Below are positions 1 through 12,934 of a stretch of DNA of 64,000 nucleotides, one piece after another. How positions within the stretch are numbered: position 1 is the first letter of the stretch; each line of letters opens with the position of its first letter. The notes beneath the pieces were generated by a model. That model worked only from the letters and a program-made list of their open reading frames with translations. It was not told the DNA's origin and ran no database searches. The stretch is from Cryptomeria japonica (lineage: Eukaryota > Streptophyta > Pinopsida > Cupressales > Cupressaceae), in assembly GCF_030272615.1 (NCBI RefSeq), contig NW_026729139.1, positions 114,239 to 178,238 of the forward strand, read 5' to 3'. Position numbers and translations under genes: made by a program.

Positions 1-2293
1 TCCCAAATATGGAAGCCATGTTACAAAAGGTGACAAGATGTGAATTATTGTCAATGATGGATGGCTTTTCTAGGTAGAATCAAGCAAAGGTTAAAGAGTC
101 TAAGCAATACAAGATCGCATTCACGACCCCTTGGGGAATATATGTGTAAGTAAGAATGCCATTCTAGTTAATAAATGATGGTGATACATTTCAAAGAGCT
201 ATGGATGTGGCATTCTGAGATCTTATTTATATCATCATGGTAGTTTATCAAGATGATTTAACTACATTTTCTAAGTGAGAAAACAATCATTGCTTTCATC
301 TTGAGAAAATATTTACCAAGGCTCTAGAGTATGGGATTTCTCTAAATCCTAAGAAGTGTAACTTTTTTTTTACTAAAGGTAAAGTCTTGGGTCACATTGT
401 TTCAAAATGAGTCTAAGTAGACCTAGAAAGAGTAGAAACAATAGATAAAATACCCATCCCTAAGACTACAAAATTTATTCAGTTCTTTTTTGGCCCAATT
501 AATTTTGTTAGAAGAATCATCTCTAACTTTGTTGAAATTGTAAAGTCTATTTCCAAGATGTTGAAAAAGGGAACCAAAATTGATTCCTTTTTAGCCATCT
601 AAAGATAAATTAAGGAGGCTTTCTCTAGTATTTAAATCTCCAGACTTTAGAAAACCTAAGTTAAAAATCCTTCCGTTCACATCATTTCACACAATTGTAC
701 CTGTTATGCTTCAGAAAAATGATGAAAGATATGAGCAGCCTATAGAATTTTATAGCAAATCTCTCTAGGCTACAGAGATGAAGTGTGATATAGCAAAGAA
801 ATATGTATATGCGTATGCTATTGTAATGGATATCTTTTCTCAATCAATGGTAACAAGAAGAAGGTGTAGATGGATTAATAAAATCTATTAGTTTAATATT
901 GACATTTAGATCACTAAATTGGTTAAGGGGCAAGGATTAGCAAAGTTATGGTAGAGGAAAATTTGGAAGCTTCGTACGTGAATAATCTTTCTACCTTGGT
1001 AGATAGCTTTTGTAGTTCATAGAATACTTCCTAGTATACAAATGTGTTATATTTTTTGAAGCATATGAAATGCTCAAAATATCTAACAGACTATTAGAAG
1101 GTAACATTGAAACTTCTGGCTCAGAAACATTTTTTTATTAATGGAGATTTGTTTTGGAAAGACTGTGATGACCTATCTGGATAAATTTCCTTGATAAGAA
1201 TCAAGATGAAGTCATATTAAAATACATAAATGCAAGAGTATGTAGAGGCCATTTCACTACCAAAACCACTACTCACAAAGTTCTTAGGGTAGGTTATTAT
1301 TGGCCCACTTAATTTGTTAATTCTTACACATATATGTGAGTAAATGTGAGCCTTATCAAAAACAATTCAAGGAAGTTGATGTATTCAAGTGCACTACCTC
1401 TTAGGACTATGTAGGTTGAAGCCCCTTTTCATCAATGGGGAAGTGATTTTATAGGTGAAATGGTTGAGAAATCCAGTGGTGTTTTTTACATGGATATTGG
1501 TAGCAATAGATTATTTCACTAAATGGATTGAAGTGATCCCAACAAAGAGGCTACCAGTAAAGTTATTATTGATTTCCTAATGAAAAATATAATAATTAGA
1601 TTTGGAACACCAATCAAGTTAATCATTGATGCTATGTGTTTCAGATCTAAAGAATTTTCTAAATCTTGTGATTCTTATGGTATAAGAGTTTATTATTACT
1701 CACCATATCATCCACGGGGAAATGGGTAGGCCAAATCAAGTGATAAGAGCATATTGAAGATCACTAAGAGGACACTTGAGAAAATTAAGAAGGCTTGAGA
1801 CTCAAAACTTACAATGGTATTCTAGGCTAATAGAATTACAATCAAGAAAGCAATAAGGAAGCCACCATTTGAGTTAGTAGATGGGACACAAGCTAGATTA
1901 CTTGTAAACAACTTGTTGTTAGCATACAAGTTCATTTAAGAGAATGATTGGGATATACTCAAGCCAATGGAGAAAAGAATTGAACAACTAATGAAGTTAG
2001 ATGAAGTCAAGAATTATACTCAGAAAAGAAATACAAAGTTGCAACAACAAAGCAAATATTTGTTTGAAAAGAGAGATTTTGACAAAAAATTCAACATTGA
2101 TGATCTGGTGTTGATGTGGAATGCAAGAGGATAGGAAAACGGTATGTATGGGAAATTTGAAACTCTTTAGTTGAGCCCTTTTGTTGTTGCTTTGAACAAT
2201 GCAGATGACTCACACTTTCCAAAAATTATGGAACGTGAAATTCAAGAATTTCTAGTGCATGGAAAATTCCTTAAGAATTTTTTTGCCTAAAAT
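1..2293 (+). pseudogene. Ty3/gypsy pol remnant: RT, RNase H, integrase
   Basis: Conceptual translation, switching frames, gives a Ty3/gypsy polyprotein cut off by the window edge. The start matches the RT fingers and palm (LSMMDGFS, then AFTTPWG), followed by the catalytic box as VVYQDD near 240-260 and the LNPKKC and LGHIVSK blocks to about 420. RNase H-like sequence lies at about 650-900. A zinc-binding and integrase core follows, with YFTKWIEVIPTKR near 1510-1550. The pol C-terminus ends at the TAA before 2293. Many TAG/TAA codons and several frameshifts make it non-functional. Pol order RT-RH-INT is that of gypsy, not Copia. Lineage is not certain; a Tat/Athila-like plant group fits best. 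Confidence 0.85.
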
Positions 2294-3587
2294 TTTCTTT
2301 CCATGCATGGTATTTTAGTGTAAATTTTGTATAAATTCCTTTTGTTTGTTGTTAGGTCTGTACCCCAAGAGATTCTACATTCTCATCTTGACCTAGGTGA
2401 TCAAGCGTTGCCAACTAGAGTCATTGTTGGGACTATCAAAATTTGTAGACAATTTTTCCAGGTCAATTATTTGGCTCTCATATGCTTGAGTTGGGGTTTT
2501 AAAATTTTACCCAACTGTTAGGGGTTTTGCCTCATATAGAGTTCTCACTTCCATGTTTTTATGATCATTTGTTGAGTTGTTGGTCTGGTGACTTGGGCTA
2601 TTAGTCATGATTTTGAGTCTATATCTTGTCATTTGTTTACCAACCCATTTATATTAGGATTTAAGAAATTCACTATTCATAACAGCTCCATGGGCTTAAT
2701 GTTTGATGTTGTTCTAGATTTTCCCTAATTCCTAGGAAAAATTGCCCCATGACACTTTATTAAATCAAAGCAATGCTTATGTGCACAAATATTTACTTAA
2801 GTTTCCCCATGCCCCCATGTTTTTTACTCTAGTCAAATTATGGATTGTGGACTAGTGGGATCATACCCTGCTATCCCAGGAGGTATGTGATGTCAGTAAA
2901 GGAAAGGCCGCAAGCTATAAAGATAAGTTGAAGACAAAGGTAATGTATCCCCATAGCTTTGTAGGTGAAATACTAGTTAAACATAACCTACAGGTTGGCA
3001 AAATCAATGGCATGAAATATGTAGTGGTTGAAGGCTAGTGTACCCTATCATCCTGCATGGACAAAATAATGTAGCTTTATGAACTGTGGGCTAGTGGGTT
3101 GTTAAAGTATTCACCCCGATACCCCATGTAAATTGGCAACAAGTAAAAGAGGGACCATGAGATAGAGGGAAAGAGGAACTAAACGGTAAAAGTTTTCTGC
3201 TACCCCACAGGCCTTGACTATAGTCAAGGAATGGGTTGTGGGCTACTGCGACTAAGAAATATAGAGGGAAATTTTCCTTGCTATCTCACTTGAAGAAAAC
3301 ATAAAGCATAACTATGGTGCAAGCCCACAAGACATGTCATTTAGAAGAAAGAAAGTATGCACTGAATGATTGATCACCATGACATCCACTCAACTGTAGT
3401 CAAGATGAACAGTAATCGTTTGATAGAGAATCAATGGTGAAATTTGAAATCGATGTATTTACCACTTTTTGACATTCACATGAACTAAATTAATGGTGAT
3501 TAAAGGATGTATGAAGACATATATATAAGTTCTATTTTTTTACTTGGGCATTCTCAATTTTCTTTTCGACAACTTCAATGTGAAGAG
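2294..3587. other. Non-coding stretch, probable gypsy 3' region or LTR
   Basis: There is no supported coding sequence. It lies between a pol C-terminus and a gag-like leader on the same strand, which is where an LTR would sit. It contains three loosely similar segments around 2832, 3075 and 3222, each with a TGTGGRCTA core followed by a GGGA- or CCC-rich stretch about 200 bp apart. I could not define TG...CA ends or a target-site duplication. Confidence 0.35.
3520..3529 (+). promoter_or_regulatory. Candidate TATA box of a gypsy LTR
   Basis: The string TATATATAAG sits about 60 bp upstream of an ATG and of the gag-like translation. Its placement after the non-coding stretch fits an LTR core promoter. 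The region is AT-rich, so chance occurrence is likely enough to keep confidence low. Confidence 0.25.
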
Positions 3588-5960
3588 ATGGTGAGTGAAG
3601 AAGAGCATTGTGCACCAGTGGAGTAGGGTTTTTAAGTGCCAAAAATCCCAATAATTGGACTCTATTTCCTACCTTATTTTCAGATAAATCTTGTACTATG
3701 GGAATAAAGTAGAGTTAAAATTATTAAAACCCTAGTGTAGTTCACTGTAATCACTCAAAAAAAATATCCTACTATTGAGAAAGCACTTGCTCAAGGTGAA
3801 AGCTCAAAATCAAGGAGGAATAAGACTGCTTCTTCTAAGAAACCTATAAATTCACCCCCACCTACTGCAAAAAACCCTCCTCAACCTACTAAAGACCCCA
3901 ATCAATCCACTCAAGTCCCAAAAACTAAAAAAGAAAGCTAGAGGAGATGTTAGAGGTCTTAACTAGGACATGCACAAAAGTTTACAAGGGTTTGCTATGG
4001 AGGACAGTAAAAGGAAATTTTTCACTAACCGATGTTCAGGGTGTAGGAATTCCATTATAGACAGCAGAGAATAGGATATTTTTTAATACTTTTATGGGAA
4101 TAGGGATAAGGATGTGCTAGTATCAAGTCACTGGACATTAGATATTAGAAAATTAGTGGTCCCTTATGTCTTCATTGAACCACAATTTGTTATTTTCTTA
4201 GCTAGGAGGTATCATGCAAAGACATACACAATAAGAACACCAAAGGGACTAATTATGGCAGATTTAAGTGGTGAAGCCATTATTTCTTTTTTTGGTTTAA
4301 ATAGGTCCGAGGATTTAAAGAAAATTGATTTAGAAAAATTAGAATAAGAATACAAGGAAAGAAGAGTGATATCGAGTAGCTTTTATTATCAGATCAAATT
4401 AGAAAACAAGAAGATCTTGTGTTTATTGTAGACTTTGATAGTGTAAGACAAGTAAGGGGAATTGGATATAACCCCACACTAAAAGAATTGGCACAATGAA
4501 CAAAGGTACCGAGAAATAATAAGCCAAAGTTGATTCATGGTGTTAAAGAAATGGTGGGAAAGGTAGCGACAAGAACCTTGAAAGATACATAGATGCATTA
4601 GAGGTAGCCACTATCTCACCACATTATATAATTTTTTCTTAAGCTAGAGAAGAGGACCAACAAAAGAGAATAGATGATTTAATGAAAAGACATGTATATT
4701 TGAATGAGTCATACAATAAGGCTTATATGGAAAACATAAGATTGAAGAAAGCCTTAGGAATCATTGATAAACCTCCTACTCCTGAAGGCACTATAGCTAT
4801 TTACCATCCTCCAATAATGAATCAGGATGAGTCTTCTACAAATGAAGTAAGCATATTGAGTTATAAGCTCAATCACTATGCACAAAAATTAGATGTCATT
4901 GATGAAGCATTGCACAATGCTATAAGAATTGCAATGGAAAAGGTCGTAGATGTCATGATAAGATTTTTGAATCATATGTTTTGAAAGATACTAAGTAAGA
5001 TTGAAGAAGTGCATAAATAATATCATGCCCTCGTATAGGCAGAGCAACAATTTAAAGAAATGATAACATTTTTTAAACCACTTTTTGAAAGGTAGCAGAC
5101 CAAAGTTCACATATTGAATACTTTAGTTCTAGCCACACAATATGCACCAACATCTCCTTCTTAGATATGACATACTAATAAGATGATTACTCTATTAGTT
5201 GAGGAATTACCTTTTATTTAAACAAAAGAACAATAAATAAAGAGAAAATTGGAGTTATTCTGGTCCTTGACACACTGGTCTATCCTAGATATACACAATA
5301 AATGATGGAAATTTGAGTGAATTTGAAGATTGGATAAATGAGTTTGAAATGTGTGTGCCACTAATTATTTCCATGGTACATGATGGAAGCAAATTATAGA
5401 TGGGTGTCTTTAATGGCACCGCGAATAAAATCATAGAGGTGAATGCAGGATACATCAAATTAATCAACAACACTAGAGCCATCCTTGATGATAGAACCAT
5501 GGAAATCCTGGCTAAGGTATGTCAACTCCAAAAATTCTAATGGCCTAATGAGTTAACAGTTTTGGAGTGGGAAAACCAATATTGCACATACATAGAGCAT
5601 GAAGGGAGAGACACTATGCAAGGAGAAATAAACTATATTCTAGATACAACTCAACTATATATAGAAATAACTTGATAGATCATGAAAATCATGGGTACCT
5701 TACAAAAATTCAAAGCAACTAGTTGTTTCTACAATATAGATTCCTCGGTCAAGCAAATTTCAATGCCTTGGTCATTACACAAGGCTCATTTTCAATTATT
5801 CCTAATTTTCTTATTTTTTAATTTAAGCACTTTGCACATCAACACTTACCACCTCATCAACAACCTTTTTCTCTAGTGTAGTGAACAAATATGACACATT
5901 AGTATGCTACGTCAGCAAGCCCATGCAACAACAGTTTTGTGTAAGAATATGGTTATCTTT
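3588..5960 (+). pseudogene. Retroelement gag-like ORF, decayed
   Basis: Fragments in different frames read as one protein. A Ser/Pro/Lys-rich N-terminus (about 3780-3930) is followed by a segment with the pattern TPKGLIMADLSGEAIISFFGLN (about 4230-4310). A charged helical region covers 4680-4985. Further downstream fragments end in a Gln/Pro-rich tail near 5830-5940. No protease or zinc knuckle was readable. The segment resembles the capsid-like first ORF of plant Tat/Athila-type gypsy elements, but this is by eye only. At least six stops or frame changes break it. It could belong to a second copy of the same element family as the pol remnant upstream, joined through one LTR. Confidence 0.5.
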
Positions 5961-8265
5961 GTATTTCCCTTAAGGACACAAATATTTTTTGTCATATATG
6001 AAGATGTAATAGTACCATGGCATATTCGTGTTTTAATGAATCAAATTTTGACACATATGCAATTTGGTCCGAAGCTTGTTTTGCTCCCTTCCTTTTTACA
6101 AAAGGAATTTCAAGGCCATTTACAAAGGGTTTTGAAATGTTTGAGTAATAAAATGTTGTTCATTTGCAAGAACTGAGTATTTTCCATGAATGTCAGCCAT
6201 TTTAAATGAATTAATAGAAATTACTCCAAATTATCTCCCATTCTATTTTCTTTTTATATGCACATTTTTTTCCATTAAAGATGTAGTGATTTATCTCTAT
6301 AAGTCTAGTTGTAGATGTGGAATATATTTGTAGGTTTCTTTTAAAGAGAGGATTAAATTTTGTAAATGTGTTTTAGCTATTTAGAGAATACAATGGTGAT
6401 TAATAAGTAGAGTTTGGAGTGATTTGCAAGTTTATATTCATGTTAGGCATGAGTACATATAAGGCATGAATGGTTGAATTATCACATAAATGTGAAATGC
6501 TTGTAGTTGTTTCTACTTTGACTATGTTACCCAAAATTAGGCACCAGTCTTTGAAGGTTTGATTGAGTTTCAGATACCATTCCAATAATATTGATTTTAT
6601 TTTCCCTTTTTTGTTAGTAGGAGTAGGATTAGAGTTAGAATTTACTCTTAATTGTGCAAATTTGTGTTAAATAATCATAGATCTAGCCAATTCAAAGTTT
6701 AATGTAGGTTGCCTAATTGAAATTAATTGAAAGTCATTTGTTTTTTTTTGTGATGTTCATTGTAATTTGGTTCATATCCTTAAATATTGCAAAGGGTAAC
6801 CCCCCTAATTTTTGCAGAGCTTGAATAGTAGGATATCCTTCAACATCTAGGTTGACATCTCATTTTTTGGCCACTGATCCGGAGGTCTATTGATTGAAGT
6901 AGGATACCTTATATGAATTCTTCATGCAATAAATTGGAAACACCACCACACCCAATTAATGAAATCAAAAGAGACCCATTACAAGAATTTGAAACAAAAG
7001 GTATCGAAGTTTGAATTATGTTTTAACAATTGAAGTATGCAGAAAATTTTGTAAGACTATGATGGCTCAAAGTAAGTATTAAAATAAGCTAATCCAAAGG
7101 TCTAATATACAAGATTGTAAAATAGTATCAAAGAATCAATTATACCAAAATATACTTTCTATTGATAATAGCACTACAAAAGTATATGAGACTTTGTATA
7201 GAGAGATGACAGGAAGTTTGAACTTCTTAACCACAAAAGAACCTAATATTATATATTGAATTTGGATGCTTAGATAATTCATGTCTAGACCTCTTGAGAC
7301 TAATTAAAAAGTAGCAACAATAGTTATTTGATAACTATACCGATATACTAGAAATTTGGATGTCAATTTAAGAGAATATTCAAATTTTTTATTGGGTCTA
7401 GGTGATCCTAGGATACACTTTATTTTTCCAAGAAGATATCCTACAAAAGACTTACAAGAATTCTATAGTCATCTATCTTGACAAATAATTAAAAAACACA
7501 TCAATAAATAGACACCATGCACAAGGAGATAGTCAATCAAGGTTGAATATACCTTGAATAAATCGATCTCTAAATTTAATAAATTTTATTATAAACTTGT
7601 TATAAACCCAAACAATTAGGATACCTAGATTAAAATACCACGATATGAAAACTATGAACCTTTTTTTTTTTTTTCATATTTCTTCTCTTTGCTATGATTT
7701 ATTCCAATACCAAAAAAAAATTCTCTAATATCTTCCTCTTCAAAAATAATGACCAAGGTAGATATAATCATGAAAAGAAGGCATGCAAGATGTAAGAAAG
7801 TTGTGGCACATCAGAACACCCTAATTGGGAGCTCAACTGACCCTCAAACAACAAGTGTCCTCTACAACTCTATTCTACAAATTAAGAGGTGTGAAAGAAC
7901 ATTCCTTTGATGCTCACCATATCTAAACTTGATTATTTGTGGGTTTTAGTGTCATATTGAGCGGAATCACCCATGAAATACATTATAAATTATTAATCTA
8001 AGAATCATGTTCTAACAAAAAGCCTCTTACTACAAATAAATAAGGTATAGGGACTACTTTTCATCCTTAGTTCATACCAAAATGTATTTAAGACATTTGT
8101 ATAGGTCCCTTTAATCAATATTTGGTGTTTTTAGGTATTAGTGAGCAATAATGATGCTCAAGAAAAGAGGGGCATGTTGGTGAATGAAAAATCACAATGA
8201 ACTTGATGCATGAGCATTTAGGTCCATAGGCAATCTTGCATCACCCAAAACAATTTTAGTTCACT
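5961..8265. other. AT-rich stretch with no recognisable gene
   Basis: Short open frames on both strands translate to low-complexity hydrophobic peptides with no family motif. There are poly(T) and poly(A) runs near 7660 and 7710. No LTR ends, inverted repeats or splice-bounded exons could be supported. Confidence 0.6.
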
Positions 8266-9850
8266 GCTAGTTTTTTATTAGACTAAGTGGGGAAGAGCTC
8301 CAAGACATTACATATCAGACAATGTACAATAGAAAGAAAGAAAAAAGAGTAGGGTTATAACTAAGCAACCCAAAGTAAAAATTAACACAACTAAAATACA
8401 ACAAATTCTTAGAAATCAGACATGGGGCAAAGACATGGGCCTAGGAGAAAATTTAGAGGTCTCTACAAAGTAAGAGAATTATATGTTTTCTTTTTGCAAA
8501 CAACAACCCACTAAGAATATTTGACAAGACAAGAAAAAGGCTAAGTATTGTTCGAGCCAACCAAAGCTACCACATAGTCAAAAAGGGGAGCATCAAAGCC
8601 CAAGATGGGAACCTGGTAGTTAGGTGAAAGAGAATCTAGGACCAAATAAGGGATGAGTCTTGTACTCAAAAGAACCCTAAAAGTATCCGACAAGAGATCA
8701 GCAACATGCACAACAAACAAATAAATAACAACCAAAGGACAAACCTTAGCAGCCTGAGGAGTAGGTGACTTTGTAGGAACCACTAGGGCCAAAATATCAT
8801 GAGTTGAAGAATCTAGGGGAATCAGTGAGGAGGGTTCCATTTCAAAAAAAGAGCCTGAGTTTGAAATCACAGGAAATAGTTTGTGATGACATCTATCTAC
8901 ATCCTTCCACCGGGTAGGAGAAGACCATGGACAAGAACCACAACCTTGGATAGGAAGAGGCTAGGTGCCTCATCGCAAAGCAATGACAACATCTGAATGG
9001 GAGCCCTTCACAGTCCAAGAATTGCCTCCACTTGATCTATTTGAACATAAGAGAGATCTCAACAAGAAGGGGTTTAGAGAGATCAAGATCCACTAAAATT
9101 CATGCAAATGAAGTATAGAAGAAGACACTAGTATTAGGGTCAACCTTGATAAGGTGGCCTAGTTTGTTATTCATGGATTCATAAGCAACAATGCAACAAA
9201 AATGAAACAAAGGTTAGGAAGATAGACCTAAGTAGGAGAGACATAACAAAGTCCACCAAGGGATTAAAAGATGGAGTCCAAAAAGATATTGACAAAGCCT
9301 GAGTGTCCCATTTCCAATGGCCCATAGAGAGGATAAAACCCCTATCATCTGTGTTATCAAAGTAGATGATAGAAAACTCACAAGAGAAAAGATAGATTTC
9401 CAACTTACTAGAGAAGAAAGGGTTCCACTAAGCCAAAATCTAGGAGTGAAATGAATGGAGCGCTGCCCACATTTGGTTGAATCTACCAATTGGCATAATT
9501 TATTTGTAGTAGGAAATACAGTCAAGAACCTCCTTGCCCAGAGTCACTTCTGGAACAAAGGAGGCTTGTGGAAAGAATTTTGTTAAAGGAGTCGAAGGAC
9601 TACACTAGGTTTTTCAAAGCAAATCAACAAAAAAAATTTAATGCAACAAGTTTACCGAAGCACTAGCTTATAGGGCAACCAAGTGGATGTGCGACTGGGA
9701 AGGAGAATTGGAAATTTTGAAAACAATATTGCAGGTAGGGGAGTCTTCACAAATAGGGGAATTGTTGCAGGTGGCAACAAGCAGGAGCGTCAAGTTTGAA
9801 TTTCACAGTGGAGAGGCCATGGTCGGGACCCATTGCAGGAGTATCATAAT
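8266..9850 (-). mobile_element. LINE remnant carrying ORF1 and 3' UTR only
   Basis: Read on the minus strand, an ORF1-type protein (to about 8541) is followed directly by about 270 bp of T-rich, G-containing 3' UTR ending in an AATAAAAAAC-like tail near 8266. No endonuclease or RT sequence lies between ORF1 and the tail. This ORF1-plus-tail layout matches the element at 43.5-45.4 kb, so both may be non-autonomous ORF1-only LINE derivatives. The alternative is a full LINE that lost ORF2 by deletion. The 5' end is approximate and no target-site duplication was found. Confidence 0.55.
8541..9650 (-). pseudogene. LINE ORF1 (DUF4283 plus zinc knuckle), decayed
   Basis: Translation across frames gives the plant LINE ORF1 pattern. 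NTDDRGFILSMG and WTPSFNPLVD (about 9240-9360) belong to the DUF4283 RNA-binding domain. ILVDLDLSKPLLVEISLMFK (about 9030-9090) is followed by EGLPFRCCHCFAMRHLASS (about 8940-9000), which corresponds to the CX2CX4HX4C knuckle with the last Cys changed to Tyr. The same series (ILVDIDASKGLLGEI, then IPFRCKRCF) is present in the copy at 44.2-44.4 kb, which supports the assignment. Downstream is a Ser/Pro-rich C-terminus. Stops and frameshifts break the protein. Confidence 0.75.
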
Positions 9851-10880
9851 GCCAGTTCACTAGTTTTGGAGTGGATTTTAGTTTTTTTTGTAGTTTCAAG
9901 CATCTCTCTATAGCAAGAATCTACATAGTTGATAAAAATTGCAAAATTCAAGTTTCTATATTTGTACAATTTCATTACCAAGGGAAAATCTTCAATAAAA
10001 AATTCATTATTTAAAATTGGTGAAAGTTGGGCTCAAATATTTTTGCAAGGATAATACTAGGGAGAATTATGAAAAGAAAATTAAGTAGATTTTCAAGTGC
10101 ATGATAGAAAGGGCAGAGAAATATGATAAGTAGACTTTGTAGGAAAAAACATAAAAAATCAGGTGAATAAGACCTTGAAAAAGGTTTAGTTCAAATGAGT
10201 CTCAACAAAGGGTTGATGATGTCATTATGATAGTTATCAATGAGAAGGTTCACAAAAAATACAAGTGATCCAATTACTTAAGTTTAAAAGTTGTAGTTCA
10301 ACTAGGAAATTTGCATATATTCATAATTTAAATAGAACTTATGGGAAAACCCAACTTGAAAATAATTTGCAAGAAAGGTTATTTGAACTACATATGGGTT
10401 AATCAAAAGGATAAAACTTGCAAAGGCATAACATTCTTATCTTAGAAAATTTAATAAAAAACTCTAGAAGAAACTAGGCCTAACATTTTTTGTTCTACCC
10501 AATAGTGTTGAGAATTTTGGCAAGGGATCATCTAGATTGGATGTATTAGATCAATTATCAACAAATGGGTAAATATGGCCAAATGTAGGCTTATGACATA
10601 TATAATAATGAAAAATGGAACACAAAAAAATGTAGTTCCAACAATGTCATAGAATATTTGACGATATTTTTGCTTAAGCCTCTAAAACACAACATTCATT
10701 AGTTCCCCAAGTGTGGTGATTTTTTGGTGATTATTTTGAGAATTTTGTTTAGGTTGTCCTTGAGGGACTAAAATTATGTTGACATCATGAGATGTTGTTG
10801 TACTTTTATTGATTTTTTTATGTGTTTATTACTTGTACATGTTTAGTATTAATGACATCATTACTAACAATATTCTTATT
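9851..10880. other. Stretch with no recognisable gene
   Basis: Short lysine-rich peptides are open on the plus strand, but none shows a family motif or consistent splice sites. I see no repeat structure. Confidence 0.55.
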
Positions 10881-11345
10881 TTCAACCAAAAATTATGGCT
10901 TGTCAATGAAGTATTTATCATTAGTTTCCTTGTATATATTGACTAAGCCTTTACCTATAAAATATTGATGAGTTGTTTTTTAGGTATTGACCAAGGAATG
11001 TCGCTAATAAGACCTCTCCACCATTGAAAGTATGTTGCAAAAATCGTACCATTTATATTGTTTGGAATTATAGTGATCTAGGATATTGATCTCATGTTTA
11101 ACTTTATAGGATAGATGAGAAAAAAAAACTCTATATAAATCCACAAAGATTGAGATGGAACCTCGAGAAAGATGGATGAACCTATCAAGGGCTTTTCCTA
11201 CTAGGGTATGGAGAAAAAATTGAGGCAAGTATTTATCATTGCATTCTACTTCCTAGCTTGCCATGAAGAATTAGTTAATATGATCTTAGGAGTCTCATAT
11301 TCCTTTGTACTTATCACATTTGGATGTTTCAAAATATTGGCAGAA
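10881..11345 (-). pseudogene. Gypsy-type gag (Retrotrans_gag domain) fragment
   Basis: The minus-strand translation matches the classical retrotransposon gag core: CDKYKGI, then FFMAS, LPQFFLHTLVGKALDRFIHL, SRGSISIFVDL and HLSYKVKHEINILDHYNSKQ (11004-11290). The pattern of an aromatic in the alpha-helix, LPxGSI-type turn and a YNxKQ motif is that of the PF03732-like gag domain. The region before it (up to 11345) continues in the same sense with stops. Only the gag core survives, and no protease or RT follows on this strand. Confidence 0.7.
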
Positions 11346-11533
11346 AGGCATAATATTCATGGATCAATCAAATAGATAATGATACATCTGTGCAAATGTA
11401 TTGTGTTTCTTTTTTTTTCCTCCAATGTCATTTACTTTTTTCACAAAGTTCTTCGAACATCTTTATACCTTCATGACCTATTAAGAGGGCATTATCACAT
11501 CGTCATTTTTTATTTTATTTTAATGTTATTTTG

Positions 11534-11650
11534 AAGAAGGGAAAAATGTAGACACCTAATATCAACACTTTATTGATTTTTTTATTAAACCTAAATCACC
11601 TATCATTTTCCATAATAATCCACCATTTCAAGCACTTCCATTAATTAAAT
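11534..11650 (+). repeat. Possible polypurine tract and LTR start
   Basis: A purine run (GAAGAAGGGAAAAA, 11534-11547) is followed directly by TGTAGACACC, a start often seen in plant gypsy LTRs. This is the geometry of a PPT against a 3' LTR on the plus strand. The matching LTR end and a second LTR were not found, and the neighbouring gag scrap is on the opposite strand. Confidence 0.3.
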
Positions 11651-11999
11651 AATATATTATTATTTACATAGTATTCCCTCATCACTAATGTTGATCAAAA
11701 TATTGCATTATTTAATTAATATGCATTACCACATATATTAATTAAATTTCTTCCACTAAAAAATCACCATTTCTTTCAAAAAATTAATATTTTCCTAAAA
11801 AATTGCTTTCATGTTAAACTAAATAAATGTCCTACATTTATTTAATTTTGATTTATGTGCACACCATTTATTGATTTCAATTTTAAAATCAAACATAGAC
11901 AAGTGAAACCTTGAAAGTTGTCCACTCGTCTCCACTTATCCAACTATATGTACAATAGTTCATCTCTTCATTCTTGACAGACAAATTTTAACCTCAGCC

Positions 12000-12900
12000 C
12001 TTGATCTTTTCAAGAAATCTCAACAATTCATCCATTAATCAAAAGTCCTATAAATCTAACGCAATCCTAAGCCATTTTTCAGTATCAATCAACTTAATAC
12101 AATTAAATCCTAACTATTTATGTACTTCAATAGTTGAATCATGCAAGAGAATATCATGGACATATGAAAGGGCAATTCAATAGTATTGCATGCAATTTTA
12201 TTTAATTTTAATATTCTTTTTATCTAATATTGATTCTTTGTTTTAGCTACAAATTGAAATAGTTGTTTTAACTTTTAAACTTAACTAGTTTTGATAGTTC
12301 ATGACATATTACAAGAATACATATTCCAATAGATAGTACATTAAAGAAATTCCTCTCTTAGGGATACAAATAACACCAATGTTGTCTATTACACAAGTTT
12401 CGAGATAGCAAAAGGTACCATCCCAACCACCCAATCAAATAGTACTAATCGAGTAAAAGCCTTGAAATTGTATAACTTATAGAAGTACTATAAATAAAAA
12501 CAATACAAAAATAAAATAAAAGTCTAAATAAACATACACTATATTTAGATGAGTTTGAGATGGAAGGAGACAAAACCTATTATTAAGAGGAGCACAAAAA
12601 CTACACCTCCAATCCAAATGAAAACTAGAATAAGACATTTAGACATTTAGACATTATTAGTATTGATGAAAAAAAGACTACTCTTAATGAGATGAAATGC
12701 AAACATAATCACATGAACTCGTCAACTCTAATTGACATTTATAATAACCCAACCAAAATATTAACCACCTCCCCAACCTAAACTATCAACCTTGATTATA
12801 TCCTTCACAATAGATACATTAGAGCCAACCCCTTAACTCAAAGGCAAAGGAAGAGGACATATATTTCACTAGAATAACCATATCAATGACATATATATTC
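12000..12900 (+). repeat. Copy of the receptor-kinase gene 3' flank
   Basis: The segment is collinear, in the same orientation, with the DNA just 3' of the receptor kinase gene (51540-52290). Matching landmarks include CTAATATTGAT near 12222 and 51737, the GAGGAGCACAAA block near 12587 and 52000, and TCCTTCACAATA near 12802 and 52228. It contains no coding exon of the kinase. It is best read as the flank of a lost paralog. Confidence 0.7.
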
Positions 12901-12934
12901 ACATTCTAAAATAAATGTAAATGAAAATTAAACG

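Noticed and set aside
1-2293. Integrated pararetrovirus (caulimovirid)
   Set aside because: An integrase core follows RT-RNase H, and no movement or coat protein motif is seen, so a gypsy element fits better.
5904-6176. 90-aa plus-strand frame
   Set aside because: No motif, and it conflicts with the Gln/Pro-rich gag-like frame overlapping its start.
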